Source of the DNA: Vibrio fortis
GTDB taxonomy: Bacteria; Pseudomonadota; Gammaproteobacteria; Enterobacterales; Vibrionaceae
Assembly (NCBI RefSeq): GCF_000695685.1
Contig: NZ_JFFR01000002.1
Location: forward strand, 248,001-312,000
Length of the DNA stretch: 64,000 nt
Direction: 5' to 3'
Numbering within the stretch: the first letter of the stretch is position 1; each line of letters starts with the position of its first letter. Under the pieces are notes generated by a model. The model was not told where the DNA came from. It did no database searches and saw nothing but the letters and a program-made list of their open reading frames with translations. Of the stretch, positions 18,232 through 26,603 are shown in pieces. A program made the position numbers and the translations under genes.

Positions 18232-18618
18232 ATGAATAATGATCGCCATGGAATATCCGTTGGAGTAGAGCGAATCGACCATGAATATGTCCTGATGTTC
18301 AAAGCAACAGGCCATCTGACCCACCAAGATTACCTCGCCTTAACCCCCAAACTAGAGTCGGCACTGAAAACTGTCGGTTCTGAAAACATTAAAATGGTTG
18401 CTGATATCAAAGAACTAAACGGCTGGGATATCCGCGCCGCATGGGACGACTTAAAACTGGGCATCAAGCTAAGAACCAATTTAGGCAGAGTTGCAATATA
18501 CGGTGATAAGGGCTGGCAAGAGCTCGCATCCAAAGTGGGTAGCTTGTTTATCGCGGGTGAAGTTAAACAATTCACGGAATATGACGATGCGATCGACTGG
18601 GTAACAGCGGCAACCTAA
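18232..18618 (+). CDS. SpoIIAA-like (STAS-fold) protein
   Basis: A 128-residue soluble protein with the layout of the SpoIIAA-like family (PF11964): VLMFKATGHLTHQDY, then MVADIKELNGWDIRAAWDDLK, LGRVAIYGDKGWQELASKV and a C-terminal FTEYDDAIDWV helix. These proteins share the STAS fold of anti-sigma antagonists, but most lack the phosphorylated Ser and have no proven role. A strong GAGAGGAA ribosome site precedes the ATG. No partner kinase or sigma regulator is nearby. Confidence 0.8.
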   Translation: MNNDRHGISVGVERIDHEYVLMFKATGHLTHQDYLALTPKLESALKTVGSENIKMVADIKELNGWDIRAAWDDLKLGIKLRTNLGRVAIYGDKGWQELASKVGSLFIAGEVKQFTEYDDAIDWVTAAT

Positions 18619-18784
18619 GTAATTTTTTCTTTCTATTTTGATTTTCAATGCGTTGTCTTGATTTTCGGCATACAATTCAGGCAACGCATACATTTGACTG
18701 TCAGTTCAAGTGTAAATCTATAACTGGATACGAAGTCCTCTTGATACGGTTGAGGGCAAAGCTCGTATCTTGCCGAGAATTACC

Positions 18785-18946
18785 ATGAGAAAAATCTACG
18801 TGACTGAAGGCGATATCAACGCCAAGAAACAAAAAGACGCCTATCCAAAACGCGTGTTGTGTGAGCAGTGTGTATCTTCTTTTATCGTCATCAGTGAAGG
18901 CGACAGAACCTACCAAGCTTGTGACAGTTGTGGCGATGATTCGTAA
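18785..18946 (+). CDS. Small zinc-ribbon-like protein
   Basis: A 53-residue frame starting MRKIYVTEGDINAKKQ, with two CxxC knuckles (CEQC at 26-29 and CDSC at 47-50) 20 residues apart, the shape of a zinc ribbon. It ends in an acidic GDDS tail. The coding call rests on the paired knuckles and an open frame of sensible composition; the ribosome site is weak. The function is unknown. It sits between the STAS-like gene and catB on the same strand. Confidence 0.6.
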   Translation: MRKIYVTEGDINAKKQKDAYPKRVLCEQCVSSFIVISEGDRTYQACDSCGDDS

Positions 18947-18988
18947 TGCTGATTTTGAATTTATCCTTCCATCAAGTAGAAGCTACCT

Positions 18989-19618
18989 TTGAATAACTAT
19001 TTTGAAAGTCCCTTTACGGGCAAGTCTCTTAAAGAACAAGTGACTAATCCAAATATCATCGTGGGTGAACACAGTTATTATTCTGGTTACTACCACAACC
19101 ACAGTTTCGACGATTGCGCCCGTTACCTTGCACCCGACAGAGACGACGTCGATAAATTAATCATTGGCAGCTACTGCTCGATTGGCTCTGGTGCCGTTTT
19201 TATGATGGCGGGTAATCAAGGTCATCAAAATCAGTGGGTGAGTACATTTCCATTTTTCTACCAAGATGATGAAAAATTTGAAGGAGCGATCGACGGCTTC
19301 GAACGTTCTGGAGACACTGTGATTGGCAATGATGTCTGGATAGGCACAGAGGCGATGATTATGAGCGGCGTAAAGGTTGGCGATGGGGCCATTATCGCTA
19401 GCCGTGCAGTCGTAACCAAAGATGTCGAGCCATACTCAATCGTTGGCTCTAATCCAGCTCGTCATATCCGCTATCGTTTTAGTGAAACTGAAATTACGCA
19501 GTTGCTAGAAATGAAATGGTGGGAATGGAATGAAGAGCAAATTAAAGGCGCTATGGAGTGGTTGTGCTCTTCAGATATTCAAGGCATGTATCAATACTGG
19601 AAACGCATCACAAAATAG
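18989..19618 (+). CDS. catB: CatB-type (xenobiotic) O-acetyltransferase, TTG start
   Basis: A 209-residue left-handed beta-helix acetyltransferase of the CatB/Vat family. Family members acetylate chloramphenicol or streptogramins with acetyl-CoA, though chromosomal copies may have other substrates. The N-terminus [17 protein letters not shown], the loop GNQGH with catalytic His79, hexapeptide repeats ([27 protein letters not shown]) and [10 protein letters not shown] are all conserved. The family start aligns with a TTG codon at 18989, a weak start that would lower expression. No integron attC site flanks it, so it does not look like a recent cassette. Resistance is not proven by sequence. 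Confidence 0.88.
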   Translation: MNNYFESPFTGKSLKEQVTNPNIIVGEHSYYSGYYHNHSFDDCARYLAPDRDDVDKLIIGSYCSIGSGAVFMMAGNQGHQNQWVSTFPFFYQDDEKFEGAIDGFERSGDTVIGNDVWIGTEAMIMSGVKVGDGAIIASRAVVTKDVEPYSIVGSNPARHIRYRFSETEITQLLEMKWWEWNEEQIKGAMEWLCSSDIQGMYQYWKRITK

Positions 19619-19688
19619 ATATTCCACTGATTGCTTAGTATGGCGTCTGGCTTTAACTTTGAACCTAACATCTTGAAAGGTAAATATT

Positions 19689-19937
19689 ATGATGAGTTGC
19701 AGCGATTATGATTACATCGAAATTGTCTGTATGTATCGCTACCCGATAGCTATTACTCTGGCGTCTGGTGTTCAACTTGAGTGTATTGCAAGGGACACTA
19801 AAAGAGACGAGCAAAAAAGAGAATGCATACAGGTCGATAATCAAGGTGAACTACAACTCATTGTTCTGGATGAACTCAGAACCCTCGAAGTTTTGGTGGA
19901 CAACCCGCACTTTACGAAAGTGACGTTTAACGGATAG
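19689..19937 (+). CDS. rof: Rho-binding antiterminator Rof (YaeO) family
   Basis: An 82-residue cytoplasmic protein. The family opening CSDYDYIEIVCMYRYPIAI corresponds to the Rof pattern of Cys-Asp-Asp-Tyr-Asp then a beta strand, followed by a small SH3/Sm-like barrel ending FTKVTF. E. coli Rof binds Rho and reduces Rho-dependent termination by blocking RNA access. GAAAGG lies 8-9 bases before the two adjacent ATG codons. It is between catB and a zinc-ribbon gene. Confidence 0.85.
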   Translation: MMSCSDYDYIEIVCMYRYPIAITLASGVQLECIARDTKRDEQKRECIQVDNQGELQLIVLDELRTLEVLVDNPHFTKVTFNG

Positions 19938-20046
19938 CTAATGAGCAAGCAAGATTACTAATAGACGAATATTAGACTGGGCAAGGAAGCGAACTGGTGA
20001 GCCTTTTGTGTTAATCCCAATGTTTTGCTAACACTAGGAGTTTACT

Positions 20047-20280
20047 ATGCCAATGAGTCAAGAAGTCTGTTATTGCCCATCATGCCAAGCCCGTACGCAA
20101 CATGTGGTGGTGCTAGTTCGAAAACCGAGCCCTTATGAAAGCTCTCCAAATAGAACCCAAAAAGAGTTCTTTTCTGGGTTTGTAAAGAGCATATTCTTGG
20201 GGGCTTTCATCGCGTCAATGGATGAGTTTTCTAGGCACGTTATTTGTGAGAAGTGCGGCAACAAAACTGTTGAGGAATGA
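20047..20280 (+). CDS. Hypothetical protein with two CxxC pairs
   Basis: A 77-residue protein. CPSC near the N-terminus (11-14) and CEKC near the C-terminus (68-71) could form one zinc ribbon bridged by a middle segment with a hydrophobic stretch (FVKSIFLGAFIASM). AGGAG precedes the start at good distance. The stop overlaps the region before the next gene, so the two may be cotranscribed. The function is unknown. Confidence 0.65.
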   Translation: MPMSQEVCYCPSCQARTQHVVVLVRKPSPYESSPNRTQKEFFSGFVKSIFLGAFIASMDEFSRHVICEKCGNKTVEE

Positions 20281-20318
20281 TCAACTACCTACATACAAGC
20301 GAATCAATAGGGAACACA

Positions 20319-20768
20319 ATGAAAGTTCAAATCATCGACGCAGTGGAATTATCGGGTTTTAAAGTGAGAACCACTAATGAAAATGAGATGTCTTTAGAAA
20401 CTGCAAAGATTGCAGGACTGTGGCAAACGTTTTCGACGCAAGGTGGCCCGCATTTGACTGAGAAGTCACAAGTGTTTGGTGTTTATACAAACTATCAATC
20501 TGACTATACCGGTGAATTCGATGTGCTCGCTTGCAGTGATGAGGCTGCGATGGCGGGTTTAGAGCAAACATCTCACGTTCAAATTGAAGCGGGTAAATAC
20601 CTCACCTTTGAAGCTCAGGGAGAAATGCCTCAAGCGGTTATCGAACTATGGGGTGAGGTTTGGGGCTATTTCACACAGGCAGATTGCCCACATACTCGTC
20701 GTTACACGTCTGACTTTGAACGATACATCGGTGAAGATAGAGTCGAAATTTCGATAGCTATTGAGTGA
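20319..20768 (+). CDS. GyrI-like / effector-binding domain protein
   Basis: A 149-residue protein with the SOUL/GyrI effector-binding layout: VQIIDAVELSGFKVRTTN at the start, GVYTNYQSDYTGEFDVLAC in the middle, then IEAGKYLTFEAQGEMP and a C-terminal RRYTSDFERYI. Such stand-alone domains bind small molecules or, as SbmC/GyrI, protect gyrase. No DNA-binding domain is attached. ATG 20319 is preferred over the earlier in-frame ATG at 20277, because AGGGAA lies just upstream and the domain begins there. Confidence 0.75.
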   Translation: MKVQIIDAVELSGFKVRTTNENEMSLETAKIAGLWQTFSTQGGPHLTEKSQVFGVYTNYQSDYTGEFDVLACSDEAAMAGLEQTSHVQIEAGKYLTFEAQGEMPQAVIELWGEVWGYFTQADCPHTRRYTSDFERYIGEDRVEISIAIE

Positions 20769-20815
20769 TTTAGTCATTAAATAGTTTATGAGTGCTTTAA
20801 GTCGCTTTGGTAACT

Positions 20816-21508
20816 TTAATCGGAAGAACCAAATACCATGTTTTGCTTACTCTCGTTCCAAAGTGGGTAAGCTTTCATGGTTTTGCTATACAAAGCGCTA
20901 TCTAAAATGCTTCTTAACCAAGTTTGGACGCCAATGTAATGAGATTGGTTAAACCATTTTTTCTCTACACGCGCAAACTGACTAATAAAAGGAACTATTG
21001 CATAATCAGCAACACTTGGTGTATCGCCAAATAGATAGTTCTTTTTCGGATAACCGCTCCCTTGCTTCAGTCTCGCCTCAAGCTTAGTAAGAAATTCCTC
21101 ACACAACGCCCTGCGATCTACGAGATCCTCATTGTGATAACGAACTGCCGCACGATATTGCTCCAAATGTCCAATAAAGGTGTTGTCGTTCTCTTCAATC
21201 AATTCAAAGACATCGCGATGAGCTTCATCATCTGATTTTCGAAGTAGATTTTGTGGGTCGTTCAGTTCCAGCGCCCACACCATAACTTGCAAGCTCTGCT
21301 CAATAACCTTTCCATCGGGTAATACTAATACTGGGACTGTACCTTTTGGTGAGCATTCCAGCAGTTCCTCTGGCTTATCCTTAGTGACAATCTCACGGAT
21401 TAAGACTTGTTGATTTGCAAGGAGAATTCCTAGCCTAGCGCGCATTGCATAAGGGCAGCGACGGAGTGAGTAAAGGGTAGGCAAGTCTTGAAGAGTCTTT
21501 GTTGTCAT
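20816..21508 (-). CDS. Glutathione S-transferase-like protein
   Basis: A 230-residue protein. The N-terminal thioredoxin-fold half has TLYSLRRCPYAMRARLG with Cys18 at the redox position, and the glutathione-binding cis-Pro/Glu-Ser region GTVPVLVLPDGKVIEQS. The C-terminal half is all-helical with DTPSVADYAIVPFISQFARV. The CPYAMR pattern is typical of Cys-type GSTs (Omega/Beta-like or YfcG-type). The natural substrate is unknown. The ribosome site is weak. It diverges from the U32 peptidase gene. Confidence 0.82.
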   Translation of the reverse strand: MTTKTLQDLPTLYSLRRCPYAMRARLGILLANQQVLIREIVTKDKPEELLECSPKGTVPVLVLPDGKVIEQSLQVMVWALELNDPQNLLRKSDDEAHRDVFELIEENDNTFIGHLEQYRAAVRYHNEDLVDRRALCEEFLTKLEARLKQGSGYPKKNYLFGDTPSVADYAIVPFISQFARVEKKWFNQSHYIGVQTWLRSILDSALYSKTMKAYPLWNESKQNMVFGSSD

Positions 21509-21600
21509 TAGGTTTAAAAGTTGCTGTGCGGTGGTAAAGGGTTGGTGATGTGGGTAGAATACGCGGCTTAAAAATTATAAGTAAGTGAGCGACTTCAAAA

Positions 21601-23880
21601 ATGAGCAGAAAAATTGAGTTATTAGCCCCAGGTGGCGATGTAGAGGCGATTAAAGCAGCTATCGTAGCAGGAGCTAATGCGGTCTACTGTGGACTGGGTA
21701 CATTCAACGCCCGTAACCGCGCCTCGAATTTATCTTTAGACGAGCTAAACGGCATTATTCGTCTTGCTCATGAGTACGGTTGTCAGATCTTTCTGACTCT
21801 GAATGTCGTGTTACTTGAGAGCGAAATCAAGAACATTAGTAAGCTTCTAAATCAGCTTGTGAACACCAAGGTTGATGGCATCATTGTCCAAGACTTGGGT
21901 CTGTTTGATCTGGTGAAGAAATACTTTCCGACGATCGATGTTCACGCTTCTACTCAGCTAACTACGCACAACGAAGGCCAAATCAAGTTCTTGGCTAAGA
22001 TTGGTGCGTCACGCGTGAACTTATCGCGTGAGTTAAACCTGCCTGAGATTAAAGAGTTGACCCAAGTTGCGCATGACCACGATGTTCTAACAGAAGTCTT
22101 TGTTCATGGTGCTCTATGTATCGCGTTTTCTGGTCAATGTTACTCAAGCTCAGTGAGTGTCGGTAACTCAGGTAACCGTGGTCGCTGTTCACAGGCGTGT
22201 CGTGATGAATACGAGATTACTGATGCAGGTAACCGTTACCCACTTAACCTGAAAGACAATTCCGCATACTTTGATTTACCAGAATTAGTCGACGCTCAGG
22301 TTGATTCGTTGAAAGTTGAAGGCCGTATCAAGGGTGCTCACTATGTCTATACAGTAATCGATACATGGCGTAAGCAGATCGACAGCTTTATCGAGAGTGG
22401 CGATTTGATAGGTGACGATTCAAACCTACATAAGGTATTTAACCGTGACTTCACCAACTCTTTCTTGAAGGGTAACCTAACGAAAGACATGTTCATCGAT
22501 AACCCGCGTGATAACAGTAAAAACTACGCGGTAGAGCAGGCTGCGAAACAGGTTCAACAGTTTGATCCGAATGTTGACGATGCGATATCAGTTGTTCAGA
22601 TCGAAGATGTCAGCAAAGACCTTCACGCAGCGAAAGATGTTCTGGGTGATGAGATGCGCAGCAAAATTCAGTATCTGGATATCCGCAAAACACCAATCAA
22701 ACTTTCGTTCAGTGCCTGTGAAGGCGAGCCTTTAGTGGTTTCAGTGATTTCTGACAAAGAGAACTTTGAAGTGAAGTCTAAATCTGTATTGATCGCAGAT
22801 GGTGAGAAACCACTGACCAAGGAAATCTTAGAGAAGCGCTTCAAATCACTTCGTAGTGGTATTCACTCACTTGAAGGTTATGATTTTGAGCAGTTCAATG
22901 AAGGTCTATTTGTCTCTTTGAAAGAGCTTACTCAGTTAAAAGAAGAGATCGACTTTATCCTGAATGGTTCTGTAGACGTTGTTAAGAATGTTGATGTTCC
23001 TGCGCTACCGAAGTTTGGCAAAGTGAACGAGACGCCAACGTTGTCTATGTTGATTGCTGACACTGCCGATCTGCACCTTTGTGATGTAACGGATGCAGAC
23101 ATCTACTTTAAGCTGCCTGAGAGCTACAAAAAGCGCAACAACAAGTACATTGATATCTTGTCTGAGAACCCGCGTTTGATCCCTTGGTTCCCAGCAGTAC
23201 TGATTGGCAAAGATTACATTGAAGCGGTTCGTATTCTTGAAACCGTTAAGCCGAAGCGAATTGTCACAAACAACACAGGTATTGCTTACAAGGCTTATGA
23301 GATGGGTATTGAGTGGGTGGCGGGCCCATTCATGAATACGACCAACTCGCACGCTTTGTACACGCTAAAGGAACAATTGAACTGTTCGGGTGCTTTCCTT
23401 TCAAATGAGCTGAACAAAGGTCAACTGCGTCACGTTCGTCGCCCTGAAGGCTTCAAGCTTTACTACAGCATCTATCACCCAATTTTGATGATGACCAGCC
23501 GTCAGTGTTTTTTCCAAAGAACAGTTGGCTGTAACAAACCAGCTATTGAAGATGGTTGTATGCTGCGTTGTGAGAAAGCAACCACGATTACCAATGTGAA
23601 AGGCACTTCGTTTGCGGTAGATAAGCAGAAGGGCGGCTACCCAAGCATTTACAACCATGAACAGTTCTTGAACCAAGATGCGGTCGGGGATCTTTCCAAC
23701 CTGTTTGATGAGTTCTTTATCGACCTGACTGACATCGGTTCGGGCTCAAAAGAGAAAGCGGACAAGGTAGAGCTAATTAAGCAATTTGAAGCGCTAATAA
23801 CAGGTGACCAAGCTGCAACAGACAACTTAAACCACTTAGTGCAGATCAGAACCAACAACCAGTACGTTCAAGGGTTGTAA
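21601..23880 (+). CDS. U32 peptidase-family protein (RlhA/YdcP-like)
   Basis: A 759-residue member of the U32 family. The TIM-barrel N-terminus (IELLAPGGDVEAIKAAIVAG) leads to the U32 core FVHGALCIAFSGQCYSSS, then GNRGRCSQACRDEY and SLKVEGRIKG. A DUF3656-like middle is followed by a C-terminal Cys cluster (RQCFFQ, GCNK, GCMLRCE) suited to an Fe-S centre. U32 proteins such as RlhA and TrhP hydroxylate rRNA or tRNA bases rather than cut peptides. RlhA in E. coli modifies C2501 of 23S rRNA. This one is longer and divergent, so I leave the gene unnamed. Confidence 0.85.
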   Translation: MSRKIELLAPGGDVEAIKAAIVAGANAVYCGLGTFNARNRASNLSLDELNGIIRLAHEYGCQIFLTLNVVLLESEIKNISKLLNQLVNTKVDGIIVQDLGLFDLVKKYFPTIDVHASTQLTTHNEGQIKFLAKIGASRVNLSRELNLPEIKELTQVAHDHDVLTEVFVHGALCIAFSGQCYSSSVSVGNSGNRGRCSQACRDEYEITDAGNRYPLNLKDNSAYFDLPELVDAQVDSLKVEGRIKGAHYVYTVIDTWRKQIDSFIESGDLIGDDSNLHKVFNRDFTNSFLKGNLTKDMFIDNPRDNSKNYAVEQAAKQVQQFDPNVDDAISVVQIEDVSKDLHAAKDVLGDEMRSKIQYLDIRKTPIKLSFSACEGEPLVVSVISDKENFEVKSKSVLIADGEKPLTKEILEKRFKSLRSGIHSLEGYDFEQFNEGLFVSLKELTQLKEEIDFILNGSVDVVKNVDVPALPKFGKVNETPTLSMLIADTADLHLCDVTDADIYFKLPESYKKRNNKYIDILSENPRLIPWFPAVLIGKDYIEAVRILETVKPKRIVTNNTGIAYKAYEMGIEWVAGPFMNTTNSHALYTLKEQLNCSGAFLSNELNKGQLRHVRRPEGFKLYYSIYHPILMMTSRQCFFQRTVGCNKPAIEDGCMLRCEKATTITNVKGTSFAVDKQKGGYPSIYNHEQFLNQDAVGDLSNLFDEFFIDLTDIGSGSKEKADKVELIKQFEALITGDQAATDNLNHLVQIRTNNQYVQGL

Positions 23881-23898
23881 GGCTAAGTCGAACTAAAT

Positions 23899-23934
23899 AA
23901 AAAATCGGAAACTGATCAAGTTTCCGATTTTTTG
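23899..23934. terminator. Bidirectional Rho-independent terminator
   Basis: A 12-bp stem, AAATCGGAAACT 23902-23913 with AGTTTCCGATTT 23919-23930, has a 5-nt loop and A/T tracts on both sides. It serves the U32 gene on plus and the ABC/SnoaL operon on minus. Confidence 0.92.
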
Positions 23935-23939
23935 TTATG

Positions 23940-23971
23940 GGGACAAAAGTGAGATAGGGACAAAAGCGAGC
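23940..23971. repeat. Two tandem copies of GGGACAAAAGYGAG
   Basis: GGGACAAAAGTGAG (23940-23953) and GGGACAAAAGCGAG (23958-23971) differ by one base and are spaced 18 bp. The second copy reaches the stop codon of the first SnoaL gene. It may be a remnant of a dispersed repeat; I see no other copy in a non-coding part of the window. Confidence 0.4.
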
Positions 23972-24985
23972 CTATCCAGTTTGTTGAATGATCTGTTTCC
24001 AAATGGCTAACTCGTCGTATAGCACGTATTCACGGCGGAGTCCCCATGGGCCAAATTCGGCGTGACATGCACCCATAATGTATACATCAGCACCGGTTGG
24101 TTGACCGAAAGCGCCATAGCCCTCGTGTTTGCCTTCAAGTGACCAACGGATAGCGGCACGTGGTGACATCATGTCATCTTCTAGCCCAATGCGATGATGA
24201 ATCTTAAACTCGGCATTAGGGAATGATGAGCGTAATTGCACCCAGAAATGATCAATCTCTGAGTGAGATAGGGCAGATTGACCACCTGCGTACTCGCCAA
24301 TACACGCACGGTCATACTCTTTTGGAATAATACTCAATTGAGCATTCATGATCGCGCGTAAAATTTCCTCGTATTTCTTTCCCCATTGGTTGTCATTACC
24401 AACACCCAGATATGGGCCTTGCTGGTCTAACTTAGGCGTGAAGACAGGTTGGCACTTTTCGATACCACCGCTTTGGTCGATTAGGTGCTGTGTATAAGCC
24501 TTTGGGGTATAGCCTAATTGCCTTGCGATTGATCCTTGGTCTCGAATCAACCACTCGTCATTGATCTGATTGTTGATGGCATGGCAGTCCGCAATGATTC
24601 TAAACTTGAGCTTAGTGCCTGTCTCTTTATCGGTCGCAGTAGAGATAATGCGATGCGACGAGAGCATGCCTTGTTCTGGCGAACCACTCCAAATGACGTC
24701 TTCACCAAATAGGGTGCGATCGGGGTACTGAGCCAATACTGCTAACGTGGCATTAATGACATCTTTGTTGCCGATAGCGATGCCTTGCGGCGTTCTGACG
24801 ACGATGTCTTCAGCATAATAGTCGTGTAGGGTGTGTAAGCCACGATCTTCCCAGATCTCTTTGGTTATTCCCAATATGTAGTCAGGGAAGTTTTGCCATT
24901 TTGGGGCAAATCCAGTCATACTCATTGTTCTATCCTTGATTTCACTTTCTCGTGGCGAGCCTAAGTGGATACTTGGCTCGCTCAT
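23972..24985 (-). CDS. Tandem SnoaL-like (NTF2-fold) protein 1
   Basis: A 337-residue protein made of two SnoaL-like alpha+beta cone domains (about 25-165 and 185-330). The first has ITKEIWEDRGLHTLHDYYAEDI and the second GGQSALSHSEIDHFWVQLRSSFPNAEFKIHH, both typical of polyketide-cyclase-like or ester-cyclase annotations. Family members act as cyclases, isomerases, dehydratases or hydrolases on small carbonyl compounds, so the reaction cannot be named. It is last in the minus-strand ABC importer operon. An alternative start at ATG 24925 has a better ribosome site (AAGGA), which would shorten it by 20 residues. Confidence 0.75.
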   Translation of the reverse strand: MSEPSIHLGSPRESEIKDRTMSMTGFAPKWQNFPDYILGITKEIWEDRGLHTLHDYYAEDIVVRTPQGIAIGNKDVINATLAVLAQYPDRTLFGEDVIWSGSPEQGMLSSHRIISTATDKETGTKLKFRIIADCHAINNQINDEWLIRDQGSIARQLGYTPKAYTQHLIDQSGGIEKCQPVFTPKLDQQGPYLGVGNDNQWGKKYEEILRAIMNAQLSIIPKEYDRACIGEYAGGQSALSHSEIDHFWVQLRSSFPNAEFKIHHRIGLEDDMMSPRAAIRWSLEGKHEGYGAFGQPTGADVYIMGACHAEFGPWGLRREYVLYDELAIWKQIIQQTG

Positions 24986-24997
24986 TTAGTTATCTGT

Positions 24998-26011
24998 TTA
25001 CTTTTCAAATTGTCGATAGCGTGCTTTGTTGAGCTCTTTCATGCGCGCAAAGACATCAACACCGAGTTGGTGGTAGACGTCGAGCAAGTCAACCAACACC
25101 CAGTTCTCTCGAATTTTGTCACCTTCGACACGCCAGAAGTCGAGGCTTCTCATTGTGATGCACTGATTAGATGGAGCGATTCCTAGCCAACCACTACCAG
25201 ATACTGTCATTTCCATTCCTGGCCAAGCGGTAAAGGCAACGTAATTGTTGTCTGAAAACAAGTATCCATTTCCTTGTTTGGTTCTTCGGTCGGGCAGTGC
25301 ATTCAAAAACGGGATTTGATGCCAATTTCTAAATCCTTTAATACCGCGACCTGTGCCAATCCCAGAAGGACCATACCAACTCATATTAGGGTGCCAAAAT
25401 GAGTCAAGCTCCATAGCTTCGACACCGCCTTGCGCATGCTTTGATAAGCCATTGAGCATTTGGCTTACTACAGTCAAGCTTGTATCGGCTAACGCTGTAT
25501 CCATTTCCCCAACTATGCCATCTAACGTGGCTGGTGCTGGTGGATGCCACTCTCGACCTAGACTCGGCGTCATAGGCCATGCGTTAGCTTGCATCATAAG
25601 CTCTGGGATATCCCAGAGCGCTTGAATCTCGACGACCTTCCCAGACTCGAATCGATAAAACTCGTGAAAGCGCATCGATACTTGATGTCCCGTTGGAGGG
25701 ATATCAAGCCAAGGTTCCATAAAGCTACCGGTGTAGTAGCCCGCGCATCCCACCCAGTCACTTTTATTAGCTTGACCACCCATTAAGATATAGGTCCGCT
25801 TTTCGAGGTCAGGTATTGCTTTTAACAGTGGCTGGTACAACTCTGTCACTAACATACTTTTGTTGCTTAGCTGTTCAAAAGGGAAGCTATATTGCAATGT
25901 TGCATCATCGCTGATCAAATCACTGAGCTGCTCTTCAACATGACTAAGGTCGAAGTCATACATAGCATTATTGAGCGCACGAATGCGCTCTTTGTTGTCA
26001 AAATTGGACAT
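24998..26011 (-). CDS. Tandem SnoaL-like (NTF2-fold) protein 2
   Basis: A 337-residue protein with two SnoaL-like domains (about 10-150 and 170-325). The first ends FHEFYRFESGKVVEIQALWDI and the second contains SLDFWRVEGDKIRENWVLVDL, a strand-loop-strand typical of the fold. The second domain is clearly related to the next gene, which has RYMDFWKVVDGKIVDNYVMVD, so the set arose by duplication. ATG 26011 is preferred to the TTG before it. No signal peptide, so it is cytoplasmic. It is flanked by SnoaL proteins 1 and 3 with gaps of 12 and 9 bp. Confidence 0.75.
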   Translation of the reverse strand: MSNFDNKERIRALNNAMYDFDLSHVEEQLSDLISDDATLQYSFPFEQLSNKSMLVTELYQPLLKAIPDLEKRTYILMGGQANKSDWVGCAGYYTGSFMEPWLDIPPTGHQVSMRFHEFYRFESGKVVEIQALWDIPELMMQANAWPMTPSLGREWHPPAPATLDGIVGEMDTALADTSLTVVSQMLNGLSKHAQGGVEAMELDSFWHPNMSWYGPSGIGTGRGIKGFRNWHQIPFLNALPDRRTKQGNGYLFSDNNYVAFTAWPGMEMTVSGSGWLGIAPSNQCITMRSLDFWRVEGDKIRENWVLVDLLDVYHQLGVDVFARMKELNKARYRQFEK

Positions 26012-26020
26012 CAAGCACCT

Positions 26021-26590
26021 CTAACGCTCTCGGTAGAGAGGGTTGTCTTTTGAGTCTTTGTTCTCCCAACCATGACCAGAGAAGGCGTCGACACCAAGTT
26101 GAGCCATTACTGCAGGGAAATCAACCATCACATAGTTATCGACAATCTTCCCGTCGACCACTTTCCAGAAGTCCATATAGCGGATAATCACTTTCTTACC
26201 AGTCGGCTCAATTCCCATAAATGGACCAGAGTGAATTGCTTCTTGGCGACCAAATGCAGCGCACCATTCACCTTGCGTCAAACGTGCCTCATCAATACAG
26301 ACTTTGTTTGAGAACGCAGCTTGGAAAGGGCGTTGCCAATTTTCTTGAAACTCTTTTAAGTTCTCTTTAAACCCACAACCGGCGTTGCCCATCCAGCGAA
26401 AGCTTTCTGCAAAGAAGCGACCCATGTTGTCGATGTCGTGGTCATTGAGTCCATCGACCATCGAATCAATAACGTGCAGCGTTTCATCTGTTTTGGTCAG
26501 ATCGTTGTCCTTAGTTAACACACCTTGTTCTGGACGAGGGGATGTTGATGCTGCAGTTTGAGTAGTTGGGTGTTCGCATGTATGTGTCAT
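26021..26590 (-). CDS. Single-domain SnoaL-like (NTF2-fold) protein 3
   Basis: A 189-residue protein with one SnoaL-like domain (about 40-165). An N-terminal extension of about 38 residues is rich in Thr/Pro and not a signal peptide. Key segments are VDGLNDHDIDNMGRFFAES, FMGIEPTGKKVIIRYMDFW and MAQLGVDAFSGHGW. The tail of its domain matches SnoaL protein 2. The strong site AAGGAG precedes the ATG. It follows the inner-membrane permease gene by 13 bp, so import and this protein are coexpressed. Confidence 0.78.
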   Translation of the reverse strand: MTHTCEHPTTQTAASTSPRPEQGVLTKDNDLTKTDETLHVIDSMVDGLNDHDIDNMGRFFAESFRWMGNAGCGFKENLKEFQENWQRPFQAAFSNKVCIDEARLTQGEWCAAFGRQEAIHSGPFMGIEPTGKKVIIRYMDFWKVVDGKIVDNYVMVDFPAVMAQLGVDAFSGHGWENKDSKDNPLYRER

Positions 26591-26603
26591 TAGTTATCTC
26601 CTT

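Noticed and set aside
18648..18688. Partial inverted repeat TGCGTTG...CAACGCA after the STAS-like gene
   Set aside because: Only 7 bp pair cleanly, the loop is long and no T tract follows, so it is not a convincing terminator.
18989..20768. Possible integron cassette array around catB
   Set aside because: Same-strand small genes fit, but no attC/VCR-like imperfect palindromes occur in the gaps at 19619-19688 or 19938-20046, and no integrase is present.
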